Shown: positions 22,849 through 35,904, numbered from the stretch's first letter. The stretch: 64,000 bases of DNA from Vitellaria paradoxa (GCA_019916065.1 CM034244.1:35339433-35403432), one strand, 5' to 3'. Program-made: numbers and translations. Notes: generated from the sequence alone by a model not told the origin.

Positions 22849-24070
22849 TTGGGAGCTGTCCACCTCTACTGGCCACTGATCATGGCATTGGTAGAGCGGT
22901 GGCGGACTGAGACACATACCTTCCACTTACTTGTCGAAGAGGCCACCATCACATTACAGGATATCGAGGTCATTTCTAGCCTATGGCTCAGTTGTGAGGT
23001 TGTTACCAGGAGAAACAGGTTGCTTTGGGGGTGGCAGGCACTATGCCAGGAGCTACTTAATTGGACACCAACAAAGACGAGTTTGAAAAACGGTCGATTA
23101 AAGATTAGTTGGTTTATTGGGCACTTCCAGGCGTTGCCAGGTGGGGCCACAAAAACTAATATCCAATGCCATACTCGGACACTTATTCTCATCGTTATCA
23201 GATTACATTACTATTAGATAAGTTTGGGAATCTAGTGAAGTTACTTTATTTACCATTGCTCCGAGACTTGGACGAGTCTAGTAGGTTAGCTGGGAAGTAG
23301 CTACTCTAGCCTGCCTATACAAGGAGATGTGCGGAGCTTCCACCAGCCGCATGTCCGAGATTGCAGGACTTCTTACGATACTTTAGGAGAAAAAAAAAAG
23401 GAAATATATTTATATGTTCAGTATAATTTATAATTACATTTATTTTGTCAAAGTTTTAGAGTAATTTGCCATTTTTTTATAAAAGGTCTGAGCATTATAG
23501 CAATTGGCACAATTTCAACTAGTTATTAGACGACCATGTCCTTCTCCTACTTCTGTACCGGAGAAGTTTGGACTTCCAACTGACCCACTGGGATGTAAAT
23601 GGAAGGGTTACCTCGACCTAACCTTTCCTAGGCACTAAGGGACTGTGGAGAGTAGTTCACCATCATAAGAGATGAGCAAATAACGTGGTGTCCATACCCG
23701 GAGTCTGTTCTTTCTAGACTTCCGGCTTACTGCCAAGTTGGTGCTGTAATGTGGTGCTCAACCTATCTGTTGATATGTTACAGTATTGTCGAGTACCACA
23801 TGCCAAGGCAAGTGATGAGACAGTTTGGCCTTTGCCAGATGATCTCACCAGAGTTTGACACTTACTAACAGTTACATGGTGTGACTAGGTGTGGACAGAG
23901 AGAGATAGACTGGGTACTACCACCGCATATATGTATACGAGTGGGGGCAACGAACGTCTCCCATTCGACGACTCCTACATGCAGTGGTATCGTCATGTAA
24001 CACGGCATCATATTGCATTACCTCTACTGCGCCAATCGTTGGGTCTCAACCAATGGAAGCGGATTGATTA
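22849..24070 (+). pseudogene. Plant mobile domain (MAIN-like) pseudogene
   Basis: The first open part, 22849-23217, encodes the N-terminal half of the aminotransferase-like plant mobile domain (HTFHLLVEEATITLQDIEVI). Further pieces at 23218-23380 and 23660-24070 continue it in other frames, with stops. This domain is known both in MULE/retroelement-borne copies and in host MAIN/MAIL genes. The preceding transposase in the same orientation points to a transposon-borne copy here. Confidence 0.75.
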
Positions 24071-25049
24071 ATATTGGTATAATATCTACTCTACACATAT
24101 TTAAATAATACATGTTTTAACAATACTTTCTTCAATACTAATATAAATTTCTATGTATTTTGTGGATAAACACTATTATGAGTATGTATTATCACATTGC
24201 ACTTATAGTCATTTCCAATACAGATCAGGGTGGTTATCTTTCAATACTCCAACGGATTCTTGAGCGAGGTCGGTCAATAGTCACAACCCTCGATCATGAG
24301 TCGTGATTGAGAGCTTCCGAGAATACTAGCTGACCTGACTTATCCTCACAGGCCAAACCATTGTAGCCCTACCGAGTACAACCTTTCGGTAGATAAGGAT
24401 GTAGGCAACCGGCTCCATATGGCCCTGCAATACAAGCTGGTCATCCCCACCACCAGCATTCGATCATCACATCCTTAGTACATCTACAAGTCCAGCAGCC
24501 TCTTCAGAGATGCAAAAGCTACCAGTAGCAGAGGATGTGGCCCTTGGTGAGACATAGATACTGACTTCAAGGCCAAGTGTCGAGCTTTTGACCCCAGCAT
24601 CTGCTATACAGATGTCTAGTAGTTCATACATTGCACTCTGAGTAGATGAGGATGACATTTGGTTTGAGATGCTGCACATTGAGCCTTTCTCAACATCCCC
24701 AGCATTTGACTCCCTAATTGACTGAGCCACATTAGATACATAGAGGTCTATAAGGTATCGCCAGTACTAGCTACGCAATACACACGGCATCGACGACATA
24801 CGAAGGACACTTTATTAAAGTCACACCTCCCTATGGACTTACTAGGTGATGTACCTACTCATACAATTGTAAAAGTTGCAGGGGAGCCACACGTAGAGGA
24901 AACACCGACAGCAATAGAAGATGAGCCACATATGGAGGAGGCATCGGCTACAATTAATGCCATAGCTGAGGTTCAATACTACACCTTCAGTAACCTTGTT
25001 ATGAGTGAAAGAGGCCTCGCTGTGGTACGGAGTGATTTCTGACATCTTT

Positions 25050-26330
25050 ATTTCTATTTTTGTATTCTTAAGAAATTACAGTATTTGTTTTTTTGTTAAG
25101 GCCTCGCTGGTGGTTTTTATATGACTATTTCGGAGCCTAGTACTGCTAAGCTATGCTAATTTATTGTGATATTCTTATTACTTTTTGGAGAATTTAATGG
25201 CACCTACTATTTTAAAGAAGCCTAATTTTCCTGATACATGATTTGTTGCTATTTGTTGCAATTTGCTGGTTCTTGATACATGATTTGCTAATACATTGAT
25301 TATTGCTTATTGATATTTCATTTGGTGTGGAATATTAGCTACTGCCATTGGTTTGTTTGTTGATTTCTGTTATTTGAACTATTTTGTTGCTATGAGAGCT
25401 GGAAAAGTATTGGAGCTGGTTTGGTGCTAAACCTATGTGGTTGTTTTGGGTGGTTCTCCATGTAAGTAAAATGGTTCAAATGCTACTTAGCTTAATGGTT
25501 GTTGGTTTGTTTTACTCTCTATATAGGGTTACTTGCTCCCTGTCAGTTGGTTAGTTCCATTGAGCTGCAGTCATTTTGGTTATTTGTACCTTGTTGGTTG
25601 CAAGTGTTTATCTTTTTTTTTTTTTTTTTGGACTGATATGGTGGATAACCATTGGCTTTGTTTTAAAAGGGATTTTTTTTTTAATTTGTTATTGTGTAAG
25701 ATGCTCTCCTGAAAGTTTTATTTAGTCTTGAAATTAGCATGGGATAAACAAAAAACCATTATAACATTTACTGCTCTTTGAATCTTTAGTTTTTGCAAGA
25801 TGAGAACTTAATTTAAAATTGTACACACGAATATATATAAATATGGTGACCTTGGATGGTTTGATGATAACACTGCCTTTGTCATGCGGCTGGATAGGTT
25901 TAATGTCGCTAGGAAAGTGGTTGTGACAGCATTTTCTTAAGTTTAAGCTGAGGCATGTTAAACTAGATCAGTTGTATAAAACAAATCTTACTAATATGTG
26001 TACAGGCCTTTTGTTATTTTGAACTTACCAAAATTTTATTTGGATTAATATCACTTATGGAGCTATTTTAGACATATGATTGCATATTTTCTTGAATTTT
26101 GAGCTGTCGGAGATTAAAGTAGAAGACTAATCTAGATGAGATGAATGGCAAAGTAGGTTTCACGTGGCTAGGCAACTTGTTGGGATAACAGAGTATTGAG
26201 CTTGAATTGAGACCCGTTACACTTTATTAGTTGTATAAAAAATCGTACTAATACGTGTACATGTCTCTTATTACCTCCAATGGAGCTGATAACGACTATC
26301 AATGTAGTTTGCTTTTAGTGAATTTTAAGA
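25050..26330. other. Unassigned, no gene seen
   Basis: T-rich sequence has several atacatgatttgct-like short repeats around 25235-25300. The phrase actagatcagttgtataaaacaaatctta...gtgtacaggcc (about 25960-26010) recurs loosely at about 26220-26265. No coding evidence. Confidence 0.4.
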
Positions 26331-26334
26331 TTAT

Positions 26335-27190
26335 TACTCATCTAAAAAATTTTGTAATTATAACTTATCCAAAAAATTTTTAATTTTTAATTAAACTATT
26401 CAACTAATTAAATGAAAACATACGGATAAGATTATAACCTATTTAAATAATATTTTATTTTTAATTAAACTGCATAAATAGAATAAGAACATAATTTATC
26501 GAAATAATATTTTATTTTTAATTAAATTAGTCTAATCATACCCGAACATAATTGATTTAAAAATATGGATAAAATTATAACTTATTCAAATAATATTTTA
26601 TTTTTAAATAAATTATTCAACTAATATCCAAGAATTAATTGAATTAAAAAATAAGATTATAACTTATCCAAATTTTTTAATTCAATCAATTTTTGGTTAT
26701 TAGTTGAATAGTTTAGTTAAAAATTAAATATTATTTTGATAAGTTATAATCTTTTATTATATGAATAATTTAATTAAAAATAAAATATTATTTAGATAGG
26801 TTATCATTTTTTCCAAAATTTTTAATTCAATTAGTTGAATAGTTTAATTAAAAATTCAAAATTATTTGGATAAGTTATAATCTTATATTATTAGAATAAT
26901 TTAATTAAAAAGACCAAATTTTTTGATGAGTTATAATTTTATCCGTATTTTTAATCCATTTAATTTTTGGATATCAGTTGAATAGTTTACTTAAAAATTA
27001 AATATTATTTGGATAAATTATAATATTGTATTATTTGATTAATTTAATTAAAAATAAAATATTATTTAGATATATTATAATTTTTTTTGAATTTTTTAAT
27101 TCAATCAATTTTTTGATATATTACTTGAATGGTTTGATTAAAAATTATTTTGAATAAGTTATAATCTTATATTATTTGAATATTTAATTA
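26335..27190. repeat. AT-rich inverted-repeat array next to the viral insertion
   Basis: The block ttattcaa(c)taa...aataatattttatttttaattaaa recurs about every 60-110 bp from 26340 to 26690. From 26690 to 27190 its reverse complement recurs (ttaattaaaaataaaatattatt...gataagttataatctta). The arms meet near 26690. This gives a long hairpin-capable structure. It ends exactly where the RNase H end of the pararetrovirus begins. Confidence 0.75.
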
Positions 27191-29060
27191 AAAATACAAA
27201 AGTTTCCTTTGATGTATTCAATCTTATAATCAAAAACTGATAAAATAGCTTGCCATCTTATAAAAATTTGTTTTGATGCAATATTTTGAACATATTTTTG
27301 TAAAACGTGCTTGATAGCTTTGCAATCAATTCTAATTAAAAATTCTTGATTTAATAAATCACTTTGAAATTTTTGAATGCATAATACAGTAGATAAAATT
27401 TCATTTTTAATATTGCTATAATTCCTTTGGGCATTAGTCCATGTTCCTGATGTAAACCGGACTAATTGTTCTTGAGGGTGACCAGGAAGACATTGTTTTA
27501 AAATACCACCGCATCCTAGTTCTGATGCATCCGTTTCAACTATCTTATATGCTTGGGTATTTGCTATATGTAAACATGGAAGAGACTTAAGGTGTTGCTT
27601 AAGTTATTTGATAATTAAGGTATGTTGAGAAGACCATGGAGGAGGATTTTTCTTGAGTCTTTCTCTTAAAGGAGCAACAATAATACTAAGTTTTTGGTAG
27701 TAGTCTGAAATATAATTGAGACTCCCTACAAACCTCTGAAGTTATTTTTTATCTTTAATTTCATCAGGAAATTTACTTGCAAATTCTAAAGCTCTTTCAA
27801 TAGGAGTAATAGTTCTTTGATCAATATAATGTCCAAGAAATCTTATCCTTGTTTGAAAGAGTTTAATTTTTTATGGAGAAAGCACTAAACCATTTTTCTT
27901 TATAATATAAAGGAAAGTGTTTAAATGTTTCCAATGAGATTGAATGTTATTAGAAAAGATTAATATATCATCAATGTATACTATTGAGAAATCAGAATAT
28001 GGATTAAAAATATCATTCATAATTTTTTGGAATTCACTTTGAGCATTTTTTAATCCAAATGGCATGACGTTCCATTCATATTGTCCAAAGGGGACGGTGA
28101 ATGCAGTTTTATATTTATCTGATTTTGAGACCTGGATTTGTCAAAATCCAGATTTTAAATCAAATTTTGAGTATATTTTAGCATGTACAAGCCTTTGAAG
28201 GAGATCTTGCTTGTTAGGGATTTGATACCTTATCCATTGCAAAACATCATTCAAAGGTTTGTAATTTATTACTAACCTCGGAGTTCCTTTTTCTATTTCA
28301 GCGTTTTTATTTACATAGAAAGCAGCACAACTCCAGGGAGATTTGAACGGTCTTATTAGTTTTTTGTCTAATAAATCTTGAATTTCCTTTTTGCAATAAT
28401 CCAAGAGTTCTTGATTCATTTGGATAGGTCTAGCTTTTGTTTTGATCTTTGATTCTTGAAAATCTCTAATATAAGGAAAGGTGACTATGTGACTTTTCCT
28501 ATTCCAAAATGCATTTGGAATAGTAGAGGAAACTTATTTAATTATTTTATTTTTAAAATTTTCAATTGCTAATTACATCTGACTATCTTGAAGTTGATTT
28601 TTGATTTGTTGACATACATTTTCTTGTTTTAGGAGCATTAGATATTTTTCTTTTGATATGATTTTTAAGATGTTATTTATTTGGATTTTTTCTATATCTA
28701 TATCTTTTAAAATATTCAAATCTTTGATATTTGGAGGATTAAGAAATTCAAATATTATTTCTTGATCAAATATATTTGTGGAAATTCCTTTAGGGGATAC
28801 CGACATAGGTTGAATAAGATTTAAGAAGGGTGTTCATAATATTACTTCTCTATTTAGATCTTTTACTAGGATAAATGGAGTCTTTATACAAATATTTTGA
28901 TTGCATACATGAACTTTTGTTAATTTATATTTGACTTTTAATGGCATACCATTAGCAGATGATAGTCTCTCTTTTGTTGGTTCAAAATATTTTATGGGTA
29001 CTAATCATTCTTGTATACAGTTAAGATCAGCACCAGAGTCAAAGAGTGCAGTAGTATTTA
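27190..29060 (-). pseudogene. Caulimovirid protease / reverse transcriptase / RNase H region
   Basis: DSGAD at 29040-29026 marks the aspartic protease. The open pieces 28806-28573, 28419-28141 and 28065-27871 cover the linker and the reverse transcriptase. The middle piece has the fingers segment with PFKSPWSCAAFYV. The last has MPFGLKNAQSEFQKIM and the catalytic YIDD box. RNase H-like sequence follows to 27190, with stops. At least two frame interruptions separate the RT pieces. Confidence 0.8.
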
Positions 29061-29325
29061 TAGTATATTCTTTATTTATTACTATTTTTAATTTTACATT
29101 CCATTTTTGATAGGATATTTGGGTTAATGGGAAAATATCATCTTTTTTATATTCTTTATCATGAGTTAACAAGGTTTGTTGGTCTGAGGTTGAGGCTACA
29201 ATAGCATTAGAATGTTGATTTTTTAGAGTTAGTACTTGATTTATTAATTCTTGAATTTCTGATTTTGATATTCCTATTTCATGTTTTAGAGTTCTAATCT
29301 CTTTTTTGATTTCTTTTATTTCGAG

Positions 29326-30090
29326 TTAAATATCTTCTATTGAAATTTTTTGGGATTTTTGAGGTTGTTTAGCCTTTTTTAATATTGAATCTAGATCATA
29401 ACAATTTTCTACAATCTTTACTTTATTCTTTTTAGTCTGTTGAAGGTTTTCTTTTAATTTTAATAAATGATTTCTTTTTAGATGAGGATCTTCTATATCT
29501 TCAATCATTTCCATAATTAGTTCTTGTTCTCTGGTAATAACATTACAATGACAGTTTTGTTTGATAATTTTGCTACTAGATGAATCATCAGATATTTCTG
29601 TATTAGATTCGGTTGATGATGTGATATTATCTATTTCAAAGTCATCTTGAGAATTTGATTTTTCATGTTCTGATTCAGAATTATTTATCATCAATATTTC
29701 TAATTGTTTTTTGAGATGTTCATCAATATCTAAGGAATTTATTTTACCTTTTAATGGACAATTATTTTTATAATGTCCTATTTTTCCACATTTATAACAT
29801 GTTGGGGATATTTTCTGATTATTAATAGGCTTCTTCGATTTTTTCTTATGTTGGAATTGATTTGATCTATTTTTATATGGTTTTTTGTAAAAATTATCTT
29901 GACTAGGTTGTCTTTTCTTTTTATAATAAGTTTTTGGTATTAGCCTTTTATGTTTTTTATGTTTTCTTGATGGATGTAAGTTTTGTTTAGCTAATCCAAA
30001 TTGTTCACAAAATGTGCCTAACTCTTTATGTGATTGTGTTAATTCTCTTTGTAATCTTTGGTTTAACTGGAAATTAATACATATTTTCAA
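29326..30090 (-). pseudogene. Caulimovirid capsid C-terminus with zinc knuckle
   Basis: This 254-codon frame is lysine-rich, with a CYKCGKIGHYKNNC knuckle (CX2CX4HX4C) followed by an acidic, serine-rich tail, as in the nucleic-acid-binding C-terminus of caulimovirid coat proteins. It stops at 29326, upstream of the protease motif in the same orientation. The capsid core upstream (about 30980-30100) is broken. Confidence 0.8.
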
Positions 30091-31585
30091 TGCTATATCT
30101 TTTATAGTGTCTGATATATCTGAAAATGTTAAATGTTTATAAAGTATTATGCCTTCATTTTGTTCTCTTAGTCTAGTTTTTACCTTTTCAGCAAATAATC
30201 TTGGTAATCCGTTTATAAATTTTTCTTTCTAGAACGGGAGACGTTGGTCATCTCTCATTCCAAGTTTTGTTAAAAATGTTTCTTCATACCAATGATAATC
30301 TTGTAATTTTGGACATTTTAAATTTGTTAAGATTGTTGAAGATATTTCCTCAATTTTCGATGTATTTCCTATAAAATATTTGACAATAGAAAATATTATA
30401 GTATTGACAGCATCTTCTATTATTGTTGGATTATCATATTCATCTTCAATTTTTATTGGTTCATTAAATTCATCAGTTTTAATGGCATTTAATATATTAT
30501 CCTTTTCTGATTCAGTAAAATATTTATCCCACCAAGTTTTAAGTATTCCAGAAAATCCTGATATAAGAATTTCTGCTACTGCTTTATCAGAACATTATTT
30601 TTTCATTTTATAAGCACTTGCAACCATTGTCATTTCTTGTAATTTGTTAATTTTTTGATATTCTGTTAGTCCATTTAAATTTCATTTATAAATTCCAGTA
30701 CCTTTGAAAAATTGAGTTGGTTCGACTAATTCTTCATATTGTTGATCTGGGAAAGATGGTCTCGGATAATAATTTTTTATTTGTCTTGTATTATTTTATT
30801 ATGGTTCCATTTGGCCATATTGATTGTTTGATCTTGAGGGGTAAAAGTTTCTAATATTTCTTCAACTTCTGTTTCAGATAATTGTGATAATATATAGATA
30901 GCTTTTAATGATGGAGAAGGTGTTTCAGGAGTAACCATAAATGTTAATGTATTTTGTAGTTTTTTAATCTTATTATCAATATCTTATATTAAATATGTTT
31001 CTTTTAATTGAGTATTAATTTTCTTAGGAATTTCATAAGGAATAAATAGAGGTTTTTGATGTGAACTTTGACCTATTTCAGATGCTGGTTCCTGAAAATT
31101 ATTCTCAATTCTATTTAATTGATCACTAATTGTTTTAAGGTTTTGATTTGTAAAATTATTTTGTTCTAGGATTTTTTGTATATCTCTAGACGTTATATCA
31201 GTTTCTGCTGGAGATTTCATTTTATAAGGTGAAGCCTTAATGATTGTATTTCTATATTGAATAGATATTTCTTCATGAAGTGGATGAGTGGATTGTTTAA
31301 TACCTTCTAGTGTGTTCCATTGTTGGGGTTTTTGAGTAACATTTATTTCTTTAATAAAAGGATATTGTAAAGAATTATTGGCGGCTTATTCTTCAAACCA
31401 ATCAAAAAATCTGAGATGAGTTTTATAATTCTGGACATGTTTATAGAATTTTTCTCTTATTGGTATCCTATCAATTTCATTAAAGTTTGATAAAAATCAT
31501 TCTCTTTTTTAGTGTTTTCAGATGATTCAAAATCTTTCTTTAATATACTTTTGTTCATAATAAATTCTATATCTATGACAAACAT

Positions 31586-32596
31586 TTAAGGATCATCTTG
31601 CATTTGAGATTGAGTTAGAGACATATGTTTTGAAGATTTATTTTCATCATCTTTTTCTTGTTGATTTATTTGATCTGTGTAAATAGGTTGAGGTATGGTT
31701 GATCTATTTCTAACTCTATTAAGCTTTAGAGGTTCATAGTTGCTTGATGTTGGAATAGAGGAGCAAGAAGATCTTGGAGGTTGATAGGGTTCTTTAGAAT
31801 AAGAGGATCTAGGTGGTTGATAAGATTCATTAAAATTTTTTGTTTGAAAATGTGTTTCTCCTTCTTCTCTAATTTGTAAATTAGAAAGTTTTGTGGATAA
31901 AAATTTAAGTTTAACAGATCTATTTGGGAGTTCTTCAATTTGTTGGAGTTTTTTGTTCTCTATTTTTGGAGCGGGTATTTGATCTTCTAATTCCCATTCT
32001 ACTGGGAGATTGATATCACTCAAAAGTATGGTTTGTGGGACTATTAAATTAGAATTTTCTCTTTGAGTTTGGAAAAAGATTGTCTCTTCTTTAGGGCTAA
32101 TGATTTTAACTAAAGGATCCATGATAGTGGTCATAGTTTTATAATGAATTTTATAGATTACAGCAAAAGAAATATTTCCAGGTTCCATATCATATCCTGA
32201 TGTTTGTATTTTAAGAACAAGAGAGTTTAATATTCTAGTATCATGTAAATAAACTGGATAATTTGGAAAACAATTAAAATATATTGGACCATTATATAAG
32301 CTAATTTCAATAACTCCTAATAAAGAATCCTGGAATTTACGATGTCTTTGATCCCTAAGACAGAGTAGAATTGATGTGTTTAATTCGTTTCTAGTTAAAG
32401 GTTGGATAGCTACTAGAACTAGTCCAAAATGTATATATGAATATTTTTCTTGATGTTTTCTAATAATACCAAAAATCAAGAAGTTTGATAGACTGACATT
32501 CAGATGTAAAGGGGACAGTTTGTTCAACTGTCTTGATAGAATAATCGGAAGAAAAAAATCATTTTTTGATGTGATAAACTTCTTTGATAGGGACAT
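31586..32596 (-). pseudogene. Caulimovirid movement-protein region
   Basis: An open frame of 336 codons from ATG 32596 belongs to the 30K movement protein superfamily, whose members form or modify plasmodesmata for cell-to-cell spread. The hallmark short segments include SGYDMEPGNISFAVIYKIHY, followed by a proline/serine-rich C-terminal stretch with a repeated YQPPRSS motif. The frame ends with TAA directly followed by an in-frame ATG, so the stop separates it from the downstream capsid region. A separate 37-codon frame (ATG at 32720) ends shortly upstream in another phase. Confidence 0.8.
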
Positions 32597-33009
32597 TTAG
32601 GATTTTTTAGTTTGACATAGGTTGTTGTAAGTTTTGTATATTTTGTTCTTCTTGATTTATTATATTACTATATTGGGATGAACTTGATGCCTTAGACATA
32701 GATCTAGACAAGAAAGACATGATAGAAAAATTAAATTCTTATTTTGTTTTACAAAACTTATGCAAAACTTTCACCCTAGACCTGTCAACGATTTATGCCT
32801 AAAAACGGGACTTACAACTCATTACCCTAAACTGGTTACGTGACTATCGGGTTTCCCCACCGAGTCAGGTTCAAGGTTTACTAAATCTTGTAAATCAAAA
32901 TAAAAATTCAAATTTTCTAAAATATCTTAATTCCATCTTAGTATTACATGCTCTTCAACTCCTTAGTAGGTTTTAGAAGTAGATTGAAACTTGTATCACT
33001 TCCCCTCTA

Positions 33010-34733
33010 ATTTTCTATTTTCTTAAATAGAGCACTTGAAGGCTACTTCCTAGGAGCCAAGGGACTAATGCAAGGAGACCCCCTTTCTCCATACTTGTTC
33101 TTATTGGCAATGGAGTTTTTCTCTCGGCTATTCAAAAAATTGGTAGATGAGGGTCAATTCTCTTATCACCCAAAATGCTCAAACCCAGCCAATACTCATG
33201 TATGTTTTGCGGATGACTTATTCATACTAAGTGCCTACTACGTACCCCAAATGACTTTACTTTCAAGCTTATTTGTGAGGTATTGCAAGAATTTCATAAG
33301 TATTCAGGGCTCAAACCAAATGGGAGTAAAAGCAAGATTTACATCTCAGGAATTACTCAAGAGGATAAGTAGGGCCTATCCTCCATTCTCGGGTTTCAAC
33401 TTAGGGAATTGCCAGTTAAGTATTTAGGGGTCCCCCTATCTCAACTAAGCTTAAAGGAATGGATTGCAAGGAGCTCATTGAAAGGATTATCAAGAAAGTG
33501 AAAAGTTGGTCCTTCACATGCTTATCATATGTGGGAAGATTAGTACTTATCAAGTTTATTCTTTTTAGCATTCAAATTTACTAGAGCTTCCATTTCATCC
33601 TTCATAAGAAGGTATGTAATTCCATTGAGCAAATACTACATAGATTTCTATGGTCTGGAAGTGAAATGAATAAATGGGGAACTAAAGTAGCTTGAAGTGA
33701 TGTTTGCTTACCAAAAAATGAAGGGGGCTTGGGCATTCGGAAAATATATGAATGGAACAAGGCATCCATGCTAAGGCATATATGGACCTTATGCTTTAAT
33801 AGTCAATCCTTACGGGCAGCATGGTGCAAGTCCAAGTATGGCATCCTAAGGGACCCTTGATTCCCAAGTATGGACGAAGGATTGCATATGATGCCGGTTT
33901 GCCAATGAATGCTAAAGTATCTTGTGTGATCTAAGAAGATCAATGGAGATGGCCCTTTCCGAACACCTCGGAGCTTCGGGAGGTAATCATTGAAAGTCCA
34001 CCAACCTACCAACTAGCCCAAGCTATGGATGATGAATTCATTTGGACAGCCTCAAGAACAAAAAGTTATGATGCCACAACTACTTGGGAAGCCATTAGGG
34101 AGCGAGCACCAAAGGTACATTGGCATAGTCTTTTATGGTTTCCCAGTCACATACCCCAGCATAGTTTCATCTTATGGCTTGCTATTAGAGGAAGACTTAG
34201 CACCAAGGACAAGCTTATAGCATGGGGAACGTATATTGATCCTCTTTGTGCTCTTTGCGAGCAATGCAATGAAATTATGGACCACCTATTCTTCCTATGT
34301 CCATTCTCAGCTGAAGTTTGAAGGTAATCATGCAAAAATGCTTACTAATCAAACCTCTCTAGCCATGGAAAGATGAGGTTACATGGGTTGTGGGGAAGTT
34401 CAGTGGCACAAGCTTGTACAAAAGAATTTACAAGATTGCTTCAGTGGCTATAGTCTACCACATATGGCATGAAAGGAATGCTAGAGCTTTCAATAGCCTC
34501 TCTTTTTCAGCTTCTAATGTCATCAGGGAAATCATGCATAAAGTAAAAGTTAGATGCTCTCTCATCCCTATCCCAAAGAATTCTAATGTAAATATAGATT
34601 TTTGTAATAGCTGGGGGATTTCTACTTCTACTATCTAAACTTGTAATACGGGGGAATGCCCTCGTGATGATTAAAATACTTATTCACCTATTAATCCAAA
34701 TTATACTTAATTATCCAAAAAAAAAAAAAGAAT
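33010..34733 (+). mobile_element. 5'-truncated LINE (L1-type), with A-run tail
   Basis: It starts within the reverse transcriptase (ALEGYFLGAKG, then MQGDPLSPYLFLLAMEFFS and the FADD box in 33068-33427). It continues through KYLGVPLS, FLWSGSE and EGGLGIRKI in other frames, then the RT zinc-binding domain at 34025-34321 (WHSLLWFPSHIPQHSFILWL; CALCEQCNEIMDHLFFLCPF). It ends in the C-terminal HIWHERNARAF segment and an A-run at 34721-34733. The endonuclease half is absent, the usual sign of incomplete reverse transcription. No convincing flanking duplication was found. Confidence 0.85.
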
Positions 34734-34974
34734 ATCGTGAATGAAAAACTAGTGACTTTTATAATCGTTATTAGCCTCAGTCCATGCATGACTATATGAT
34801 TGTCAAAATGTCATGGGTAGCATCCTAATGGCCTTAATCATCATCATTGGCCCTGACAGGTTGTCCAAGTATGTAGGTGAATATGTAAGTGTTAATAATA
34901 ACTCTCCAGGGATAAAATGAATGACATGTCTAAGTTAATGACTGAGTTAAGACGTGAAGAGTATAGCTCCAGAT

Positions 34975-35465
34975 CTAATAGATTGACTAGCGCTTAGGCA
35001 CTTATGTCGTATGGCAATAAATATAAGGGTTGGCACTTAGGCACTCACACTACTGGGGAAACTAGAGATAAGCTATTAGGTGTTTACACCTCTTGAGATA
35101 TGTGAACTAGCCATAAGTTTTTTACATCTGTGACATGTGTAGATCAAGTCTAGATAGACTGACTGGCACTTACCTCGTCTTGGGTTGTGGGTTGGCACGT
35201 AGGCACTTACACTACTTGTAAAAGATTAAAAAATGGTTATTAGGCACTTATGTCATCCTAAGATGTATGGATTGCCCATTAGGCACTTACATTATTGGTA
35301 ATTTTAAGAGGCTGGTAAGTAGGCACTTATTCTATAGAGCTATGAGCTGGCTATTAATCACTTACACAGGAGATTAACTGTCTATTAGGTATTTACGACT
35401 GTGGGGATTGGTGCTTACATTTGTGAGGACTAACACTTCAATACTTACATATGTGAGGAGCCTAG
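34975..35465. repeat. Minisatellite-like array built on a ggcacttaca motif
   Basis: Imperfect units containing (t/c)taggcacttac or close forms recur roughly every 50-60 bp (for example at about 34993, 35031, 35195, 35247, 35280, 35317). They are interspersed with gactggc and gagctggc-like words. The array is diverged. It may be part of a retrotransposon LTR or untranslated region, but no element ends were found. Confidence 0.55.
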
Positions 35466-35904
35466 CTTTGCTTGTGAGTGTTGTAACTCACACTGTATTT
35501 TAATCTACTGAGTCAATGCCTCTTGCTTAACTTTGGGAAAAGCCTAGCTCATAGTGATAAGAGTTTGCTTTGTATAATGTCGACTTGGAGGCTAAGTATT
35601 ATGTGAGTGATGCAATATGTATGTTGAAATATGCTATGGATAATGAATGCTATGACAACTCATGTTCTATTGTTCACCCATATTATCAATGATAATTATA
35701 GAATGCATGGTAGATATATTTATGTGAGTTATGATATAGAAATCAGTGGCTTAGCCAATCCCAAGTCATCCCTAATCTCTGTAGTATAACTTACTCAGGT
35801 GAATACTCTAGATTGGTAAATGTTTAACTTATAAGTTTGAAGGCTGTGTCTACCAAGTGAGTGTGTTTTTGCATATATTATAATGTTCATCGCATGTCAA
35901 GATA

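Larger units (their letters stand above)
20400..25045 (+). mobile_element. Decayed MULE with plant mobile domain (MULE-PMD)
   Basis: A plus-strand series of broken frames has the order expected for a Mutator-like element fused to or neighbouring a plant mobile domain. First comes an N-terminal domain (20560-20860), then a MuDR DNA-binding segment about 21175-21310 (GQIFKDNDQLVQSMKLYAV). Next are the MULE transposase core about 21610-22050 (YMILLKFINAIQSYNRG, HPYMGGAQHILRYV) and its C-terminus 22257-22439 (MTTNLFECFNNILLGARSLP). A plant mobile domain follows at 22849-24070 (GAVHLYWPLIMALVERWRTE, EQITWCPYPESVLSRL, MPRQVMRQFGLCQMISPEFD) and a low-complexity tail runs to about 25040. Many stops and shifts make it inactive. 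Terminal inverted repeats were not identified, so the ends are approximate. Confidence 0.75.
27190..32725 (-). mobile_element. Endogenous caulimovirid (pararetrovirus), broken
   Basis: On the minus strand, domains occur in the order of a plant pararetrovirus polyprotein: movement protein (32596-31586), coiled-coil/capsid region (31585-30100) and zinc knuckle CX2CX4HX4C at about 29800-29758. The aspartic protease DSGAD (29040-29026), reverse transcriptase with YIDD (27978-27967) and RNase H (27800-27190) follow. Reading is interrupted by stops at 31588-31586, 31388-31386, 30986-30984 and after 29330, a shift near 31495, and others. No LTRs and no tRNA-Met primer site were found near the 5' end. 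The layout with MP and RT in one long frame resembles florendoviruses or petuvirus relatives. The genus is inference. Not replication-competent as it stands. Confidence 0.85.

Noticed and set aside
26335..27190. Viral terminal repeat
   Set aside because: The array has no counterpart at the other end of the viral region (32.7-33.0 kb).
34975..35465. CRISPR-like array
   Set aside because: Plant nuclear context, unequal diverged units and no conserved spacer-repeat pattern.
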